Under the pieces are notes generated by a model. It ran no database searches and was not told the origin of the DNA. It saw only the letters and a program-made list of their open reading frames with translations. Of a stretch of DNA of 64,000 nucleotides, positions 36,073 to 43,798 are shown piece after piece (position 1 is the first letter of the stretch; each line of letters starts with the position of its first letter). A program made the position numbers and the translations under genes. The stretch comes from Neobacillus sp. DY30 (GTDB lineage Bacteria > Bacillota > Bacilli > Bacillales > Cytobacillaceae), in assembly GCF_030123065.1 (NCBI RefSeq), contig NZ_CP126093.1, forward strand, positions 810,001 through 874,000, given 5' to 3'.

Positions 36073-38718
36073 GTGTATCAGCAAAAGTTAAGTACTGCCA
36101 ACGGATCGGTTGCCATATACAGTCTGCAGTTGTTGGGACAAAGTGGCTTTGTGAATGTGGATAACTTGCCATACACAACGAAGATTCTGCTTGAATCGCT
36201 CATGCGAAATCAAAGCAGAATCGGGTTTACAGAACAGGATTTGATCCGGATGGCTTCCAGAAGCTCTAATGAATCAGTTGAAATCCCGCTTATGCCCACA
36301 CGAGTCATTATGCAGGATGCATCGGGTGTGCCGGCTTTAGTTGACTTGGTGTCGCTTCGTCAACGATTGATGGAGGAAGGAATCGATCCAAATCAGGTAA
36401 ATCCCGTTATTCCCGTTGATTTGGTTATCGACCATTCGGTTAAAGTTGATTACTTTGGAACGGCATCTGCGTTCTCAAAAAATCTTCAACTAGAATATGA
36501 ACGAAATCAGGAAAGATACAAGTTTTTAAAATGGGCGCAGCAATCCTTTAATGACATTCGCGTCGTACCGCCAGCGAACGGAATTATTCATCAAGTAAAC
36601 ATGGAATGTTTGACTAAAATTGTACAATTATCAAATCAGAATCATGAGAGAATAGCCCATCTCGAAATGGTTATTGGGACGGATTCTCATACCACAATGG
36701 TGAATGCATTAGGTGTGCTGGGCTGGGGGGTGGGAGGAATCGAAGCGGAATCAGCCATGCTTGGTATCCCTGTCAGTATACCAATACCTGAAGTGGTGGG
36801 AGTCGAAATTACTGGGCAATTAAATGAGGGAGTTACAGCGACGGATGTTGCCTTAACGATCACTCAGCTTCTAAGAAAGCACAATGTCGTGGGTAAATTT
36901 GTTGAATTCTTTGGTCCCAGCTTAAAGTATCTTTCCCTTCCCGATCGGGCGACCATATCAAATATGGCACCAGAATATGGGGCAACCTGCGGCTTCTTTC
37001 CGGTTGATGATGAGACGTTGAAATTTTTGCGTATGACGGGCAAACAGGATGAGGAAGTCGATCTTGTAGAGCGATATTGTAAAGAACAAGGACTGTTCCA
37101 TATATCCGATTCCAGCAGAAAAAGAAAAGCTTATTCCGACTTTTTGGTGTTTGATTTACAGTCGGTGGAAGCGAGTGTTTCTGGCCCAAGGCGTCCGCAA
37201 GACAGAATGCCGCTTCGCGCGGTGAGACAATCGTTTCCCAAATCCCTGTCTCCCATTGAGGAAAACAATATAAATATCAAGAGCACACCATTAAATGATG
37301 GATCCATCGTGATTGCAGCCATCACAAGCTGTACGAATACATCAAACCCCTTCAATATGATAGGTGCAGGTCTTTTGGCCAAGAAGGCGGTGGAGAAAGG
37401 CTTAACCGTACCCAAAACCATTCAGACTTCTTTGGCACCTGGTTCGAAGGCTGTTACAGCATATTTGCAAAAAGCAGGATTGCTGCCATATTTAGAAAAG
37501 CTGGGATTTTATCATGCTGGTTACGGATGTGCAGTATGTGTGGGCAACAGCGGCAAATTGGATGAAAAAGTAGAACATGCGATTCAGGAGCATGATTTGA
37601 CGGTAGCGGCCGTATTAAGCGGAAACCGTAATTTTGAAGGACGCATTCACGCCTTAGTAAAAGCTAACTATTTGGCCTCCCCTCCTTTGGTCATCGCCTT
37701 TGCTATCGCAGGCACCATAAATATTGATTTGGAATCCGAACCGCTGGGTCGATCTGCATCGGGCAAAGAGGTCTATTTGAAGGATATTTGGCCAAGTTCC
37801 GAGGAAATTGCTAGCTTGATAGATTCCACGATTTCATCCGATGTATTCCGCGAATCCTATGAAAATGTGTTTGAAGGCGACGATAGATGGCAGGCTCTAG
37901 AATATGATGAACATCCGATTTTTAGGTGGGATGATCGGTCCACGTACTTTAAAGCCTCTCCTTTCTTCAAGGCAGAGATTACAGAATACCAGCCAGGAGA
38001 TATTCACCAAGCAAGAGTTTTGTTAATGCTTGGTGATTCCGTTACAACAGACCATATTTCGCCGGTCGGCCATATTCCTTATGATAGTACTGCCGGACAA
38101 TACCTTCTTCAGCATGACGTCAAATCCGTCGACTTTAATTCTTACGGATCGCGCCGAGGAAATCACGAGGTACTTGTCAGGGGGACTTTTGCCCATCCGA
38201 GGCTAAAGAATAAACTAGTAGAGAAAACAGGCGGTTTAACCCGTTATGTACCGAGCGGGGAAGAAATGGATGTCTATTCTGCCTCCATGATTTACCAACA
38301 GGAAAATACGCCGCTGATCATCTTAGCCGGTAAAGACTATGGGATGGGGAGTGCAAGAGATTGGGCTGCTAAAGGCACTTATCTCCTCGGCGTTAGGGCA
38401 GTCATAGCGGAAAGTTTTGAACGCATCCACCGCAGTAACCTGGCCATGATGGGGATTGTGCCCCTTCAATTTATGCCTGGCGAAAACTATGAATCGATGA
38501 ATCTGAACGGCATAGAGACCTATTCTATCATAGGGTTGAATGAGCCGCTCAGCCCGTTTCAAAAGATGAGGGTTGAAGCTATTAAACCGGATGGCTCAAG
38601 GACCGCGTTCCAGACGGTGTTGCGTTTGGATACCCGCATGGAGATTCATCTATATTTGAAAAAAGGTGTTTTTCAGAATATCCTAGACCAATGGGTAGAG
38701 AGAATAGAAGTATTATGA
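36073..38718 (+). CDS. Aconitase A-family hydratase (AcnA paralogue)
   Basis: 881 residues from GTG 36073, which has GGAGG seven bases upstream; an earlier ATG at 35998 lies inside the lyase gene. All three 4Fe-4S cysteines are kept: Cys420 (SCTNTSNP), Cys486 and Cys489 (GYGCAVCVGN). GTDSHTTMVNALGVLGWG and GMGSARDWAAKG are conserved too. GCAVCVG replaces the common GCTTCIG. The N-terminal segment (VYQQKLSTANGSVAIYSLQ) is divergent. It is probably not the housekeeping aconitase; candidates are 2-methylcitrate dehydratase or hydration of maleate or a citramalate-type acid. Last gene of the island. Confidence 0.85.
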   Translation: MYQQKLSTANGSVAIYSLQLLGQSGFVNVDNLPYTTKILLESLMRNQSRIGFTEQDLIRMASRSSNESVEIPLMPTRVIMQDASGVPALVDLVSLRQRLMEEGIDPNQVNPVIPVDLVIDHSVKVDYFGTASAFSKNLQLEYERNQERYKFLKWAQQSFNDIRVVPPANGIIHQVNMECLTKIVQLSNQNHERIAHLEMVIGTDSHTTMVNALGVLGWGVGGIEAESAMLGIPVSIPIPEVVGVEITGQLNEGVTATDVALTITQLLRKHNVVGKFVEFFGPSLKYLSLPDRATISNMAPEYGATCGFFPVDDETLKFLRMTGKQDEEVDLVERYCKEQGLFHISDSSRKRKAYSDFLVFDLQSVEASVSGPRRPQDRMPLRAVRQSFPKSLSPIEENNINIKSTPLNDGSIVIAAITSCTNTSNPFNMIGAGLLAKKAVEKGLTVPKTIQTSLAPGSKAVTAYLQKAGLLPYLEKLGFYHAGYGCAVCVGNSGKLDEKVEHAIQEHDLTVAAVLSGNRNFEGRIHALVKANYLASPPLVIAFAIAGTINIDLESEPLGRSASGKEVYLKDIWPSSEEIASLIDSTISSDVFRESYENVFEGDDRWQALEYDEHPIFRWDDRSTYFKASPFFKAEITEYQPGDIHQARVLLMLGDSVTTDHISPVGHIPYDSTAGQYLLQHDVKSVDFNSYGSRRGNHEVLVRGTFAHPRLKNKLVEKTGGLTRYVPSGEEMDVYSASMIYQQENTPLIILAGKDYGMGSARDWAAKGTYLLGVRAVIAESFERIHRSNLAMMGIVPLQFMPGENYESMNLNGIETYSIIGLNEPLSPFQKMRVEAIKPDGSRTAFQTVLRLDTRMEIHLYLKKGVFQNILDQWVERIEVL

Positions 38719-38728
38719 TAAATGACTA

Positions 38729-38769
38729 CAAAAAAGTCTGATGGACGGATAATTCCATCAGACTTTTTT
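38729..38769 (+). terminator. Strong terminator ending the forward block
   Basis: AAAAAGTCTGATGGA and TTCCATCAGACTTTTTT make a stem of about 14 pairs followed by a T run, 12 bases after the aconitase-family stop. Confidence 0.92.
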
Positions 38770-38794
38770 ATTACAATTATATAAAAATAAATCC

Positions 38795-38850
38795 TAACCT
38801 TATTTCGTTGACAAAAATATTAGGTTAATATATTATCAATTCGAGATATA
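38795..38850 (+). promoter_or_regulatory. SigA-type promoter with overlapping inverted repeat, upstream of azoR
   Basis: TTGACA at 38808-38813 and TATTAT at 38831-38836 are 17 bases apart. TAACCTTAT (38795-38803) and ATTAGGTTA (38819-38827) form an inverted repeat with one mismatch spanning the -35 box. AATTCGAGATA just downstream of the -10 equals the right half of the B. subtilis MhqR box as I remember it; the left half is poorly kept. Quinone-responsive control is plausible. Confidence 0.6.
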
Positions 38851-38898
38851 TGATTTAAAAATAACAAAATACAGGATAAAAAAAGGAGAATTATATAA

Positions 38899-39531
38899 AT
38901 GAATGTTTTAGTAGTTAAAGCAAACAATCGCCCAGCTTCAGAAGCTGTATCAAGCAAAATGTATGAAACTTTTATGGAGAACCTAGAAGGTGTGAATGTC
39001 ACAACTTTCGACGTTTTCGCTGAGGATATGCCTTACTTCGGTCAAGATTTATTTAACGCATTCGGCAAACTTGAATCAGGCGAAGAAATGACAGACCTAG
39101 AAAAACGTCTTCTTGCTGCAAAACAAAAAGCAATGGACGCTCTTACAGCAGCTGACTTAGTTGTATTTGCCTTCCCATTATGGAACTTAACAATCCCAGC
39201 ACCATTACAAACGTTCATTGATTATGTATACCAAGCTGGTTTCACTTTCAAGTACAATGAAAATGGTCAAGCTGTCCAATTAATGACACACAAAAAAGCG
39301 ATTATCCTAAGTGCACGCGGCGGAGTTTACTCAACACCGGAAGCAGCACCAATGGAAATGTCTGCAAATTATATTAAAAACGTAGTTGGCGGCGTATTCG
39401 GCATGGAAATCGTAGATGAAGTTATTATCGAAGGTCACGCTGCAATGCCAGCTCAAGCAGAAACGATTATTGCTGAAGGTTTAGACAAGGTAAAAGCAGC
39501 TGCAAAGAAATTATCAGCAGTAGCTGTATAA
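38899..39531 (+). CDS. azoR: FMN-dependent NADH-azoreductase/quinone reductase (AzoR)
   Basis: 210 residues, standard AzoR length. MNVLVVKANNRPASEAVS is the FMN-phosphate loop, FAFPLWNLTIPAPLQTFIDY the flavin-binding core, and ARGGVYS the second loop. AzoR enzymes reduce quinones and azo dyes in two-electron steps and protect Bacillus against catechol-derived quinones. It stands alone behind its own promoter, just outside the catabolic island. AAAAGGAGAA precedes ATG. Confidence 0.9.
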   Translation: MNVLVVKANNRPASEAVSSKMYETFMENLEGVNVTTFDVFAEDMPYFGQDLFNAFGKLESGEEMTDLEKRLLAAKQKAMDALTAADLVVFAFPLWNLTIPAPLQTFIDYVYQAGFTFKYNENGQAVQLMTHKKAIILSARGGVYSTPEAAPMEMSANYIKNVVGGVFGMEIVDEVIIEGHAAMPAQAETIIAEGLDKVKAAAKKLSAVAV

Positions 39532-39558
39532 TATAGAAAGTTTTCATTAAAAAATGAA

Positions 39559-39735
39559 ATTGTTCCCTTGGACAGCAAAAAGGAGTGTCCAAGGGAACAA
39601 TATTTGAAGAATCGTTCCTTGCAATGAAGAAAATATAGGTTACAGGGAGCGATACTTGGATAATCATCCCCTTGAAAGACAAAAGCTTGGGTACAAGGGA
39701 ACAATACTTGAAGAACTTCGTTAATACAAACAATC
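39559..39735. repeat. Perfect 16-bp hairpin and three imperfect ~52-bp tandem units
   Basis: ATTGTTCCCTTGGACA (39559-39574) and its exact complement (39586-39601) flank an 11-base loop, 28 bases after azoR. CAAGGGAACAATATTTGAAG at 39590 recurs at 39694 (21 of 22 bases) with a weaker copy at 39643, so the spacing is 53 and 51. No U-run follows the hairpin. May end azoR transcription but looks like a repeat family member. Confidence 0.65.
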
Positions 39736-39773
39736 TATCTTAATGGCAACGAGACCACCCTATCTCGTGTCCT

Positions 39774-40172
39774 TTAATTGTTTTTATTCGTTCCCCCGAA
39801 CGCGATTGAATAGTTATCAGGATCAGCAATGATAAATTCCTTCCAAGGACCAGCATTTTCGTCAATCCAAGGTTCGATGACAAACCTAGCCCCCTTTTCT
39901 TTAAATTCCGTATATAGTTCATCTAGTGCTGCACAGTTTTCTACATAACAATATACATCTGGAGCAGGATGGGTATATCCTTGTGCAGGTCTGTTTGGCT
40001 GAACATCAATAGGAGAATTAGCCTGAAGTAATTTGATACCTAAACCAGTGAAACCATCCCGAATAACCCACCAATCCGTAACTTCACATCCTAAGATGTC
40101 CCGATAATAGGCTTTTGATTTCTCCAGGTTTGAAACAAGTAAAACTGTTAATGAACTATGTATTTGCCTCAT
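39774..40172 (-). CDS. VOC (glyoxalase/bleomycin-resistance) family protein
   Basis: 132 residues, one VOC protomer made of two beta-alpha-beta-beta-beta units. SLTVLLVSNLEKSKAYYRDIL starts the fold (first 20: SLTVLLVSNLEKSKAYYRDI), and FIIADPDNYSIAFGG ends it. Such single-domain proteins act as metal enzymes or as ligand-binding proteins, and the role here is unknown. It has no motif of an extradiol dioxygenase and is probably not part of the ring-cleavage pathway. Confidence 0.75.
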   Translation of the reverse strand: MRQIHSSLTVLLVSNLEKSKAYYRDILGCEVTDWWVIRDGFTGLGIKLLQANSPIDVQPNRPAQGYTHPAPDVYCYVENCAALDELYTEFKEKGARFVIEPWIDENAGPWKEFIIADPDNYSIAFGGTNKNN

Positions 40173-40422
40173 AATCTTCTACCTTCTCTCTTTTAAAAAC
40201 TTCTAATATTTATTCAAGAATAGAGGCAAAATTACCTTCTATTCTAATCGTTGTTAATGAAATCATATGATATATTAAGAAAGCTATAATGAATAGAATT
40301 CTGGAATATATCAATAATAATTAAAACTATTTATTTAGAATGGACGGCGTCTCTTAAAAGGTATAATATGGGAGCGGTAACCCAATTTGCATTTTTTATT
40401 CAATGTCGAATGGAGATTAGAA

Positions 40423-40938
40423 ATGGAGATTAAGTATAACTTAACTGAAAAGGATTATTTAAACTTTAATCTTTTTCATGTGAAAAATTCTGCATCCGCA
40501 ACAAGATCCTTAAATTTGCAAAGATATGTTACACCACTGGTTTATTTAATTTTTGCCTACATATTTTCTTCAATTGCAGACATCCCATTCTTGTATGCGG
40601 CCATCCCATTTTTGATTGTAGGTATATTATGGGCTGTTTTTTATTCGAAGTATTTTTATTATACGATTTCCCGGCAAACCAAAAAGATGATTAGGGAAGG
40701 CAAGAATGAGGGAATAATTGGTGAACATACGATGAATATGACAGAGGAAGGTATCGTTGATACGAATCCGAACGGTGAAACGAAGGTAAATTGGTCAGGG
40801 TTCATAAAGCTTGTGGAAGATGAATCTAGTCTCTATCTATACAATAGTGCGGTTAGTGCTTACATCATCCCAAAAAGAGACTTAGCGAATGTGGAGGAAA
40901 TTAGACAATTTATAAAAAGTAAATTGCCTAATGAATAG
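40423..40938 (+). CDS. YcxB-like membrane protein
   Basis: 171 residues from ATG 40423 (GGAG seven bases upstream), rather than the in-frame ATG at 40387. Two membrane segments at about 40-80, then a cytoplasmic C-terminal domain with MTEEGIVDTNPNGETKVNWS and VSAYIIPKRDL, which matches the YcxB-like domain of Firmicutes. Function unknown. Monocistronic. Confidence 0.7.
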   Translation: MEIKYNLTEKDYLNFNLFHVKNSASATRSLNLQRYVTPLVYLIFAYIFSSIADIPFLYAAIPFLIVGILWAVFYSKYFYYTISRQTKKMIREGKNEGIIGEHTMNMTEEGIVDTNPNGETKVNWSGFIKLVEDESSLYLYNSAVSAYIIPKRDLANVEEIRQFIKSKLPNE

Positions 40939-41073
40939 AACAAACTGGATCTAATCCACTCAAACATCGGTAATCAAAAATATTAGAAGTCAAAGAAGCT
41001 TTAGGGTAAGGTTAACTTATCCTAGGCTTTTTTTATTGTATATACTTTTTAAAAATAATTGTTCAAACTTTAA

Positions 41074-41100
41074 AAACTTCCTATTAAGGCAAATCGTCTA
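41074..41100 (+). promoter_or_regulatory. Candidate ECF-type (autoregulatory) promoter
   Basis: AAAC ending at 41077 and CGTC at 41095-41098 are 17 bases apart, the AAC/CGTC spacing of Bacillus SigM/SigX/SigW promoters. It lies 27 bases before the ECF sigma gene, suggesting autoregulation. Confidence 0.5.
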
Positions 41101-41124
41101 AGTATAGGAAGGGGGAAAGAAGTT

Positions 41125-41658
41125 GTGGAAGAAATGATTATTGAGGGACTTGCAACAGAGAATAAGGACCTCCTGATTGATGAAATCATGAATCAATATG
41201 GACAGGAGATCCTACAACTTACATATTCCTATGTAAATAATAAAGCTGTTGCGGAGGATTTGACGCAGGACATATTTGTTAAGTGTTACAATGCTCTCCA
41301 TACATATAGTGGTAAATCAAAACTTCGAACTTGGTTATGGCGGATTACGATGAACCATTGTAAGGATTTTTTAAGGAGTTGGTATACCAGGAATGTGGTT
41401 GCAACTGGTGAAGAACTGACTCACAATGGTACAAAAAAAGAACTGGTTGAGCAGGCCGTCATCCAAAGGGAAGAGGATGATGAGTTAATTTCTGCGATTA
41501 TGACGCTGCCGATTAAATATCGTGAAGTGATCTACCTCTTTTATTATCAGGAATTGCCAATCAAAGAAATTGCAGAGCTCACGGACACTGGTATTAATAC
41601 GGTTAAAACAAGACTAAGGCGTGCCAAAGAACTTCTGAAACAACGATTGGAGGAATAA
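41125..41658 (+). CDS. ECF-type RNA polymerase sigma factor
   Basis: 177 residues. Region 2 (about 25-90) includes YVNNKAVAEDLTQDIFVKCY and the -10 recognition segment SKLRTWLWRITMNHCKDFLR; region 4 (about 120-175) includes YREVIYLFYYQELPIKEIAE and TGINTVKTRLRRAKELLK. No region 1 or 3, so group 4. GTG 41125 has GGGGGA about nine bases upstream. It is followed after two bases by a PadR-like gene and then an FtsW-like gene; no ordinary anti-sigma gene is present. Confidence 0.9.
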   Translation: MEEMIIEGLATENKDLLIDEIMNQYGQEILQLTYSYVNNKAVAEDLTQDIFVKCYNALHTYSGKSKLRTWLWRITMNHCKDFLRSWYTRNVVATGEELTHNGTKKELVEQAVIQREEDDELISAIMTLPIKYREVIYLFYYQELPIKEIAELTDTGINTVKTRLRRAKELLKQRLEE

Positions 41659-41660
41659 CT

Positions 41661-42068
41661 GTGGAGGATCGCTTAAAGAATTTGAAGAAAGTAATGAATA
41701 AAAGGACATTTGCAGACTTGAACTTTTCGGATCAGCACCAAAAGGCAATTCGCCAAAAAATAAACCAGCAGGAAGAAAGCGATGAGGAAATTCTACTAGC
41801 AGTCATGCAGCTTCTTGTTCATGAAAAAACAGGTCATGAATTAACCGGGCTACTCCGGGGGCGGGGAATTCAGAAATTCGAAAATAACGAAGGTCTTTTG
41901 TATACCCTGCTGCATCGCTTAGAACAGTCTGGCTGCCTCCAAACCAACTGGAATGATTCGGGGGCCAAATATTATTGGTTAAAGGATAAAGGCAGGAAAT
42001 TGTTAAAAAAGGCAGAGCAAAAGCAAACAAAAAGACGATTAGTATTTAAGGAATTGTTAGAGGGGTGA
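41661..42068 (+). CDS. PadR-like winged-helix protein with an extra N-terminal segment
   Basis: 135 residues. Residues about 42-125 form a PadR/MarR-like winged helix (EEILLAVMQLLVHEKTGHEL, GLLYTLLHRLEQSGCLQTNW, YYWLKDKGRKLL). The first 40 residues (MEDRLKNLKKVMNKRTFADL onward) are not part of a PadR fold; their place right after the sigma gene is where an anti-sigma normally lies. GTG 41661 follows GGAGG. A fused sigma-binding helix is a guess. PadR and HAAS-domain membrane proteins commonly pair, as with the next gene. Confidence 0.7.
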   Translation: MEDRLKNLKKVMNKRTFADLNFSDQHQKAIRQKINQQEESDEEILLAVMQLLVHEKTGHELTGLLRGRGIQKFENNEGLLYTLLHRLEQSGCLQTNWNDSGAKYYWLKDKGRKLLKKAEQKQTKRRLVFKELLEG

Positions 42069-42075
42069 CTAGTTA

Positions 42076-43347
42076 ATGGCGAATAATAAAAAACAAATCT
42101 TCTTAACTGAGGTCACTGACCAAATCCGATCAAAGGAAGCTAAGGCGTATGTAGCAAATGAATTAAACTTTCATCTAAAGGAAGCGAAAAGGATCTGGAT
42201 GGAGAAAGGATTATCAGAAAGTGAAGCAGAAGAAAAAGCTGTTGAGCAGATGGGAAGTCCGACTAAATTAGGAATCCAGATGAATAAGCTGCACCGTCCT
42301 AAGGTGGATTGGTGGCTAATTCTTCTTTTAGTCGTGTCCATGGGTTTAAGCTTCCTGCCGATGTTCTCTCTCGGGTATATGAAAGACACATACTACTTTA
42401 TCATTTCTAAGTTTCTCATTGCCTTTATTGGATTAGCTGCAACGATAGGCGTCATGCTGGTGGATTACCGAAAGTGGAAAAAGCACGGCTGGCTTTTTTA
42501 CACAATCGGAATGATGCTTCTATTCATCCTGGCCTTTTTCTCGAACACTATGATAAATGGGCTGAAGCTAATAAAGTTTGGACCTGTTACGATTGAGAGT
42601 TTGATGGCTTTGCCTTTTTTCTATCTTGCTTGGGCTTCATTTTTCAATAATGGAAAATTGAGAGTTTTGCAGTTTATATTTTTGTTCATCAGCCCGATTT
42701 TACTATTTCTTGCCTTACCGAGTATTTCAACCATCTACCTCTATTCCGTGATGGTATTCGTTATGCTTTGGTGGAGTAAATTCAGTAGAAAGATTAAATG
42801 GATGATTTTTAGTGGTACACTTGGAACCATTTTGTTGACGTCCTTAGTGGTTTGGCCATTTATTAAGCCTTACCAGATTGTAAGACTGCTGGCATTTATT
42901 AATCCAGAGAAGTATGCCGATACGGAAGGGTTCATTATCCTTCGGATTCAGGAGATTATGTCAAAAGCTGGATGGTTTGGGCAACCAGGTGCAAGAGAGT
43001 TCGTACCAGAAGCACATACGAATTTTGTTTTTGTGAGTTTTACATATTACTACGGCTGGATTTTTAGCGTTTTATTAGTCATGATTCTCCTGTTGTTTGC
43101 TGCTAGGATGATAGTGATCCAACCAAAGATTAAAGATTCTTATGGACAACAGCTTCTTATTGGCGGGGTTGCCCTGTATGGTATCCAACTCGTTAGTAAT
43201 ATCGGTATGGCCTTGGGGTTCTTCCCTATGACTTCGATGTCATTGCCGTTTATCAGTTATGGATTAATGCCAACATTGCTTAATGCAATCTTAATTGGAG
43301 CGGTGTTAAGTGTATACCGCCGTAAGGATTTGGTATGGAGTAGTTAA
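42076..43347 (+). CDS. FtsW/RodA/SpoVE-family membrane protein with N-terminal HAAS domain
   Basis: 423 residues. Residues 1-75 form a soluble helical domain (KEAKAYVANELNFHLKEAKR, GLSESEAEEKAVEQMGSPTK) like HAAS/permease prefix domains. About ten membrane segments follow. PEAHTNFVFVSFTYYYGW and the C-terminal GFFPMTSMSLPFISYG are SEDS hallmarks. SEDS proteins polymerise glycan strands with a partner penicillin-binding protein. Here the catalytic region before PEAHTNF reads WFGQPGAREFV, somewhat unlike FtsW. Third gene of the ECF sigma operon, so probably envelope-stress related. Confidence 0.8.
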   Translation: MANNKKQIFLTEVTDQIRSKEAKAYVANELNFHLKEAKRIWMEKGLSESEAEEKAVEQMGSPTKLGIQMNKLHRPKVDWWLILLLVVSMGLSFLPMFSLGYMKDTYYFIISKFLIAFIGLAATIGVMLVDYRKWKKHGWLFYTIGMMLLFILAFFSNTMINGLKLIKFGPVTIESLMALPFFYLAWASFFNNGKLRVLQFIFLFISPILLFLALPSISTIYLYSVMVFVMLWWSKFSRKIKWMIFSGTLGTILLTSLVVWPFIKPYQIVRLLAFINPEKYADTEGFIILRIQEIMSKAGWFGQPGAREFVPEAHTNFVFVSFTYYYGWIFSVLLVMILLLFAARMIVIQPKIKDSYGQQLLIGGVALYGIQLVSNIGMALGFFPMTSMSLPFISYGLMPTLLNAILIGAVLSVYRRKDLVWSS

Positions 43348-43349
43348 TC

Positions 43350-43383
43350 AAAGAAGAACTCTGAGTATCCAGGGTTCTTCTTT
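43350..43383 (+). terminator. Terminator after the FtsW-like gene
   Basis: AAAGAAGAAC and GTTCTTCTTT pair perfectly over 10 bases around a 14-base loop. The T tail is short. Confidence 0.7.
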
Positions 43384-43390
43384 GCCATTT

Positions 43391-43774
43391 GAGGACAAAT
43401 CGTGCACCATCATCAAGAAGATTAGTCCTTAATCCGGGGTCTTGAGGACAAATCACCATGGACAGCCAAAGAGAATAGTCCTTAATCCAGGGTCTTGAGG
43501 ACAAATCGCCATGCGCAGCCAAAAGATTAGTCCTTAATCCGGGGTCTTGAGGACAAATCGCCATGGGTAGCCGAAGAGATTAGTCCTTAATCCTGGGTCT
43601 TGAGGACAAATCGCCATGCACCGCCAAAGAGATTAGTCCTTAATCCGGGGTCTTGAGGACAAATCGCCATGCGCAGCCAAAGAGATTAGTCCTTAATCTA
43701 GGGTCTTGAGGACAGATCACCATGCACAGCCAAAAAGATTAGTCCTTAATCCAGGGCCTTGAGGACAAATCACC
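43391..43774. repeat. 53-bp tandem repeat array, seven full units plus a partial
   Basis: GAGGACAAATC begins at 43391, 43444, 43497, 43549, 43602, 43655, 43708 (GAGGACAGATC) and 43761: spacing 53, once 52. Each unit also has GATTAGTCCTTAATC and ends GGGTCTT. TTGAGGACAAATC and GATTAGTCCTTAA are imperfect inverted arms (11 of 13) around a variable CCATGCGCAGCCAAAGA-type core. The array fills the gap between the FtsW-like and AraC genes. Long antisense frames across it are artefacts. Confidence 0.9.
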
Positions 43775-43798
43775 AGCTACCCGAGACCCAGAGTGCCC

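Noticed and set aside
39774-40172. VOC protein as a second extradiol dioxygenase
   Set aside because: Single short domain, no His-His-Glu arrangement of ring-cleavage enzymes, and outside the island's terminators.
43280-43564. Reverse 94-codon frame across the tandem array
   Set aside because: It simply reads through the repeat; the period of 53 is not a multiple of three, and no start signal is present.
43391-43774. CRISPR array
   Set aside because: Constant parts are two arms of one 53-bp unit, the variable cores are near-copies of each other and not unique spacers, and no cas gene is present.
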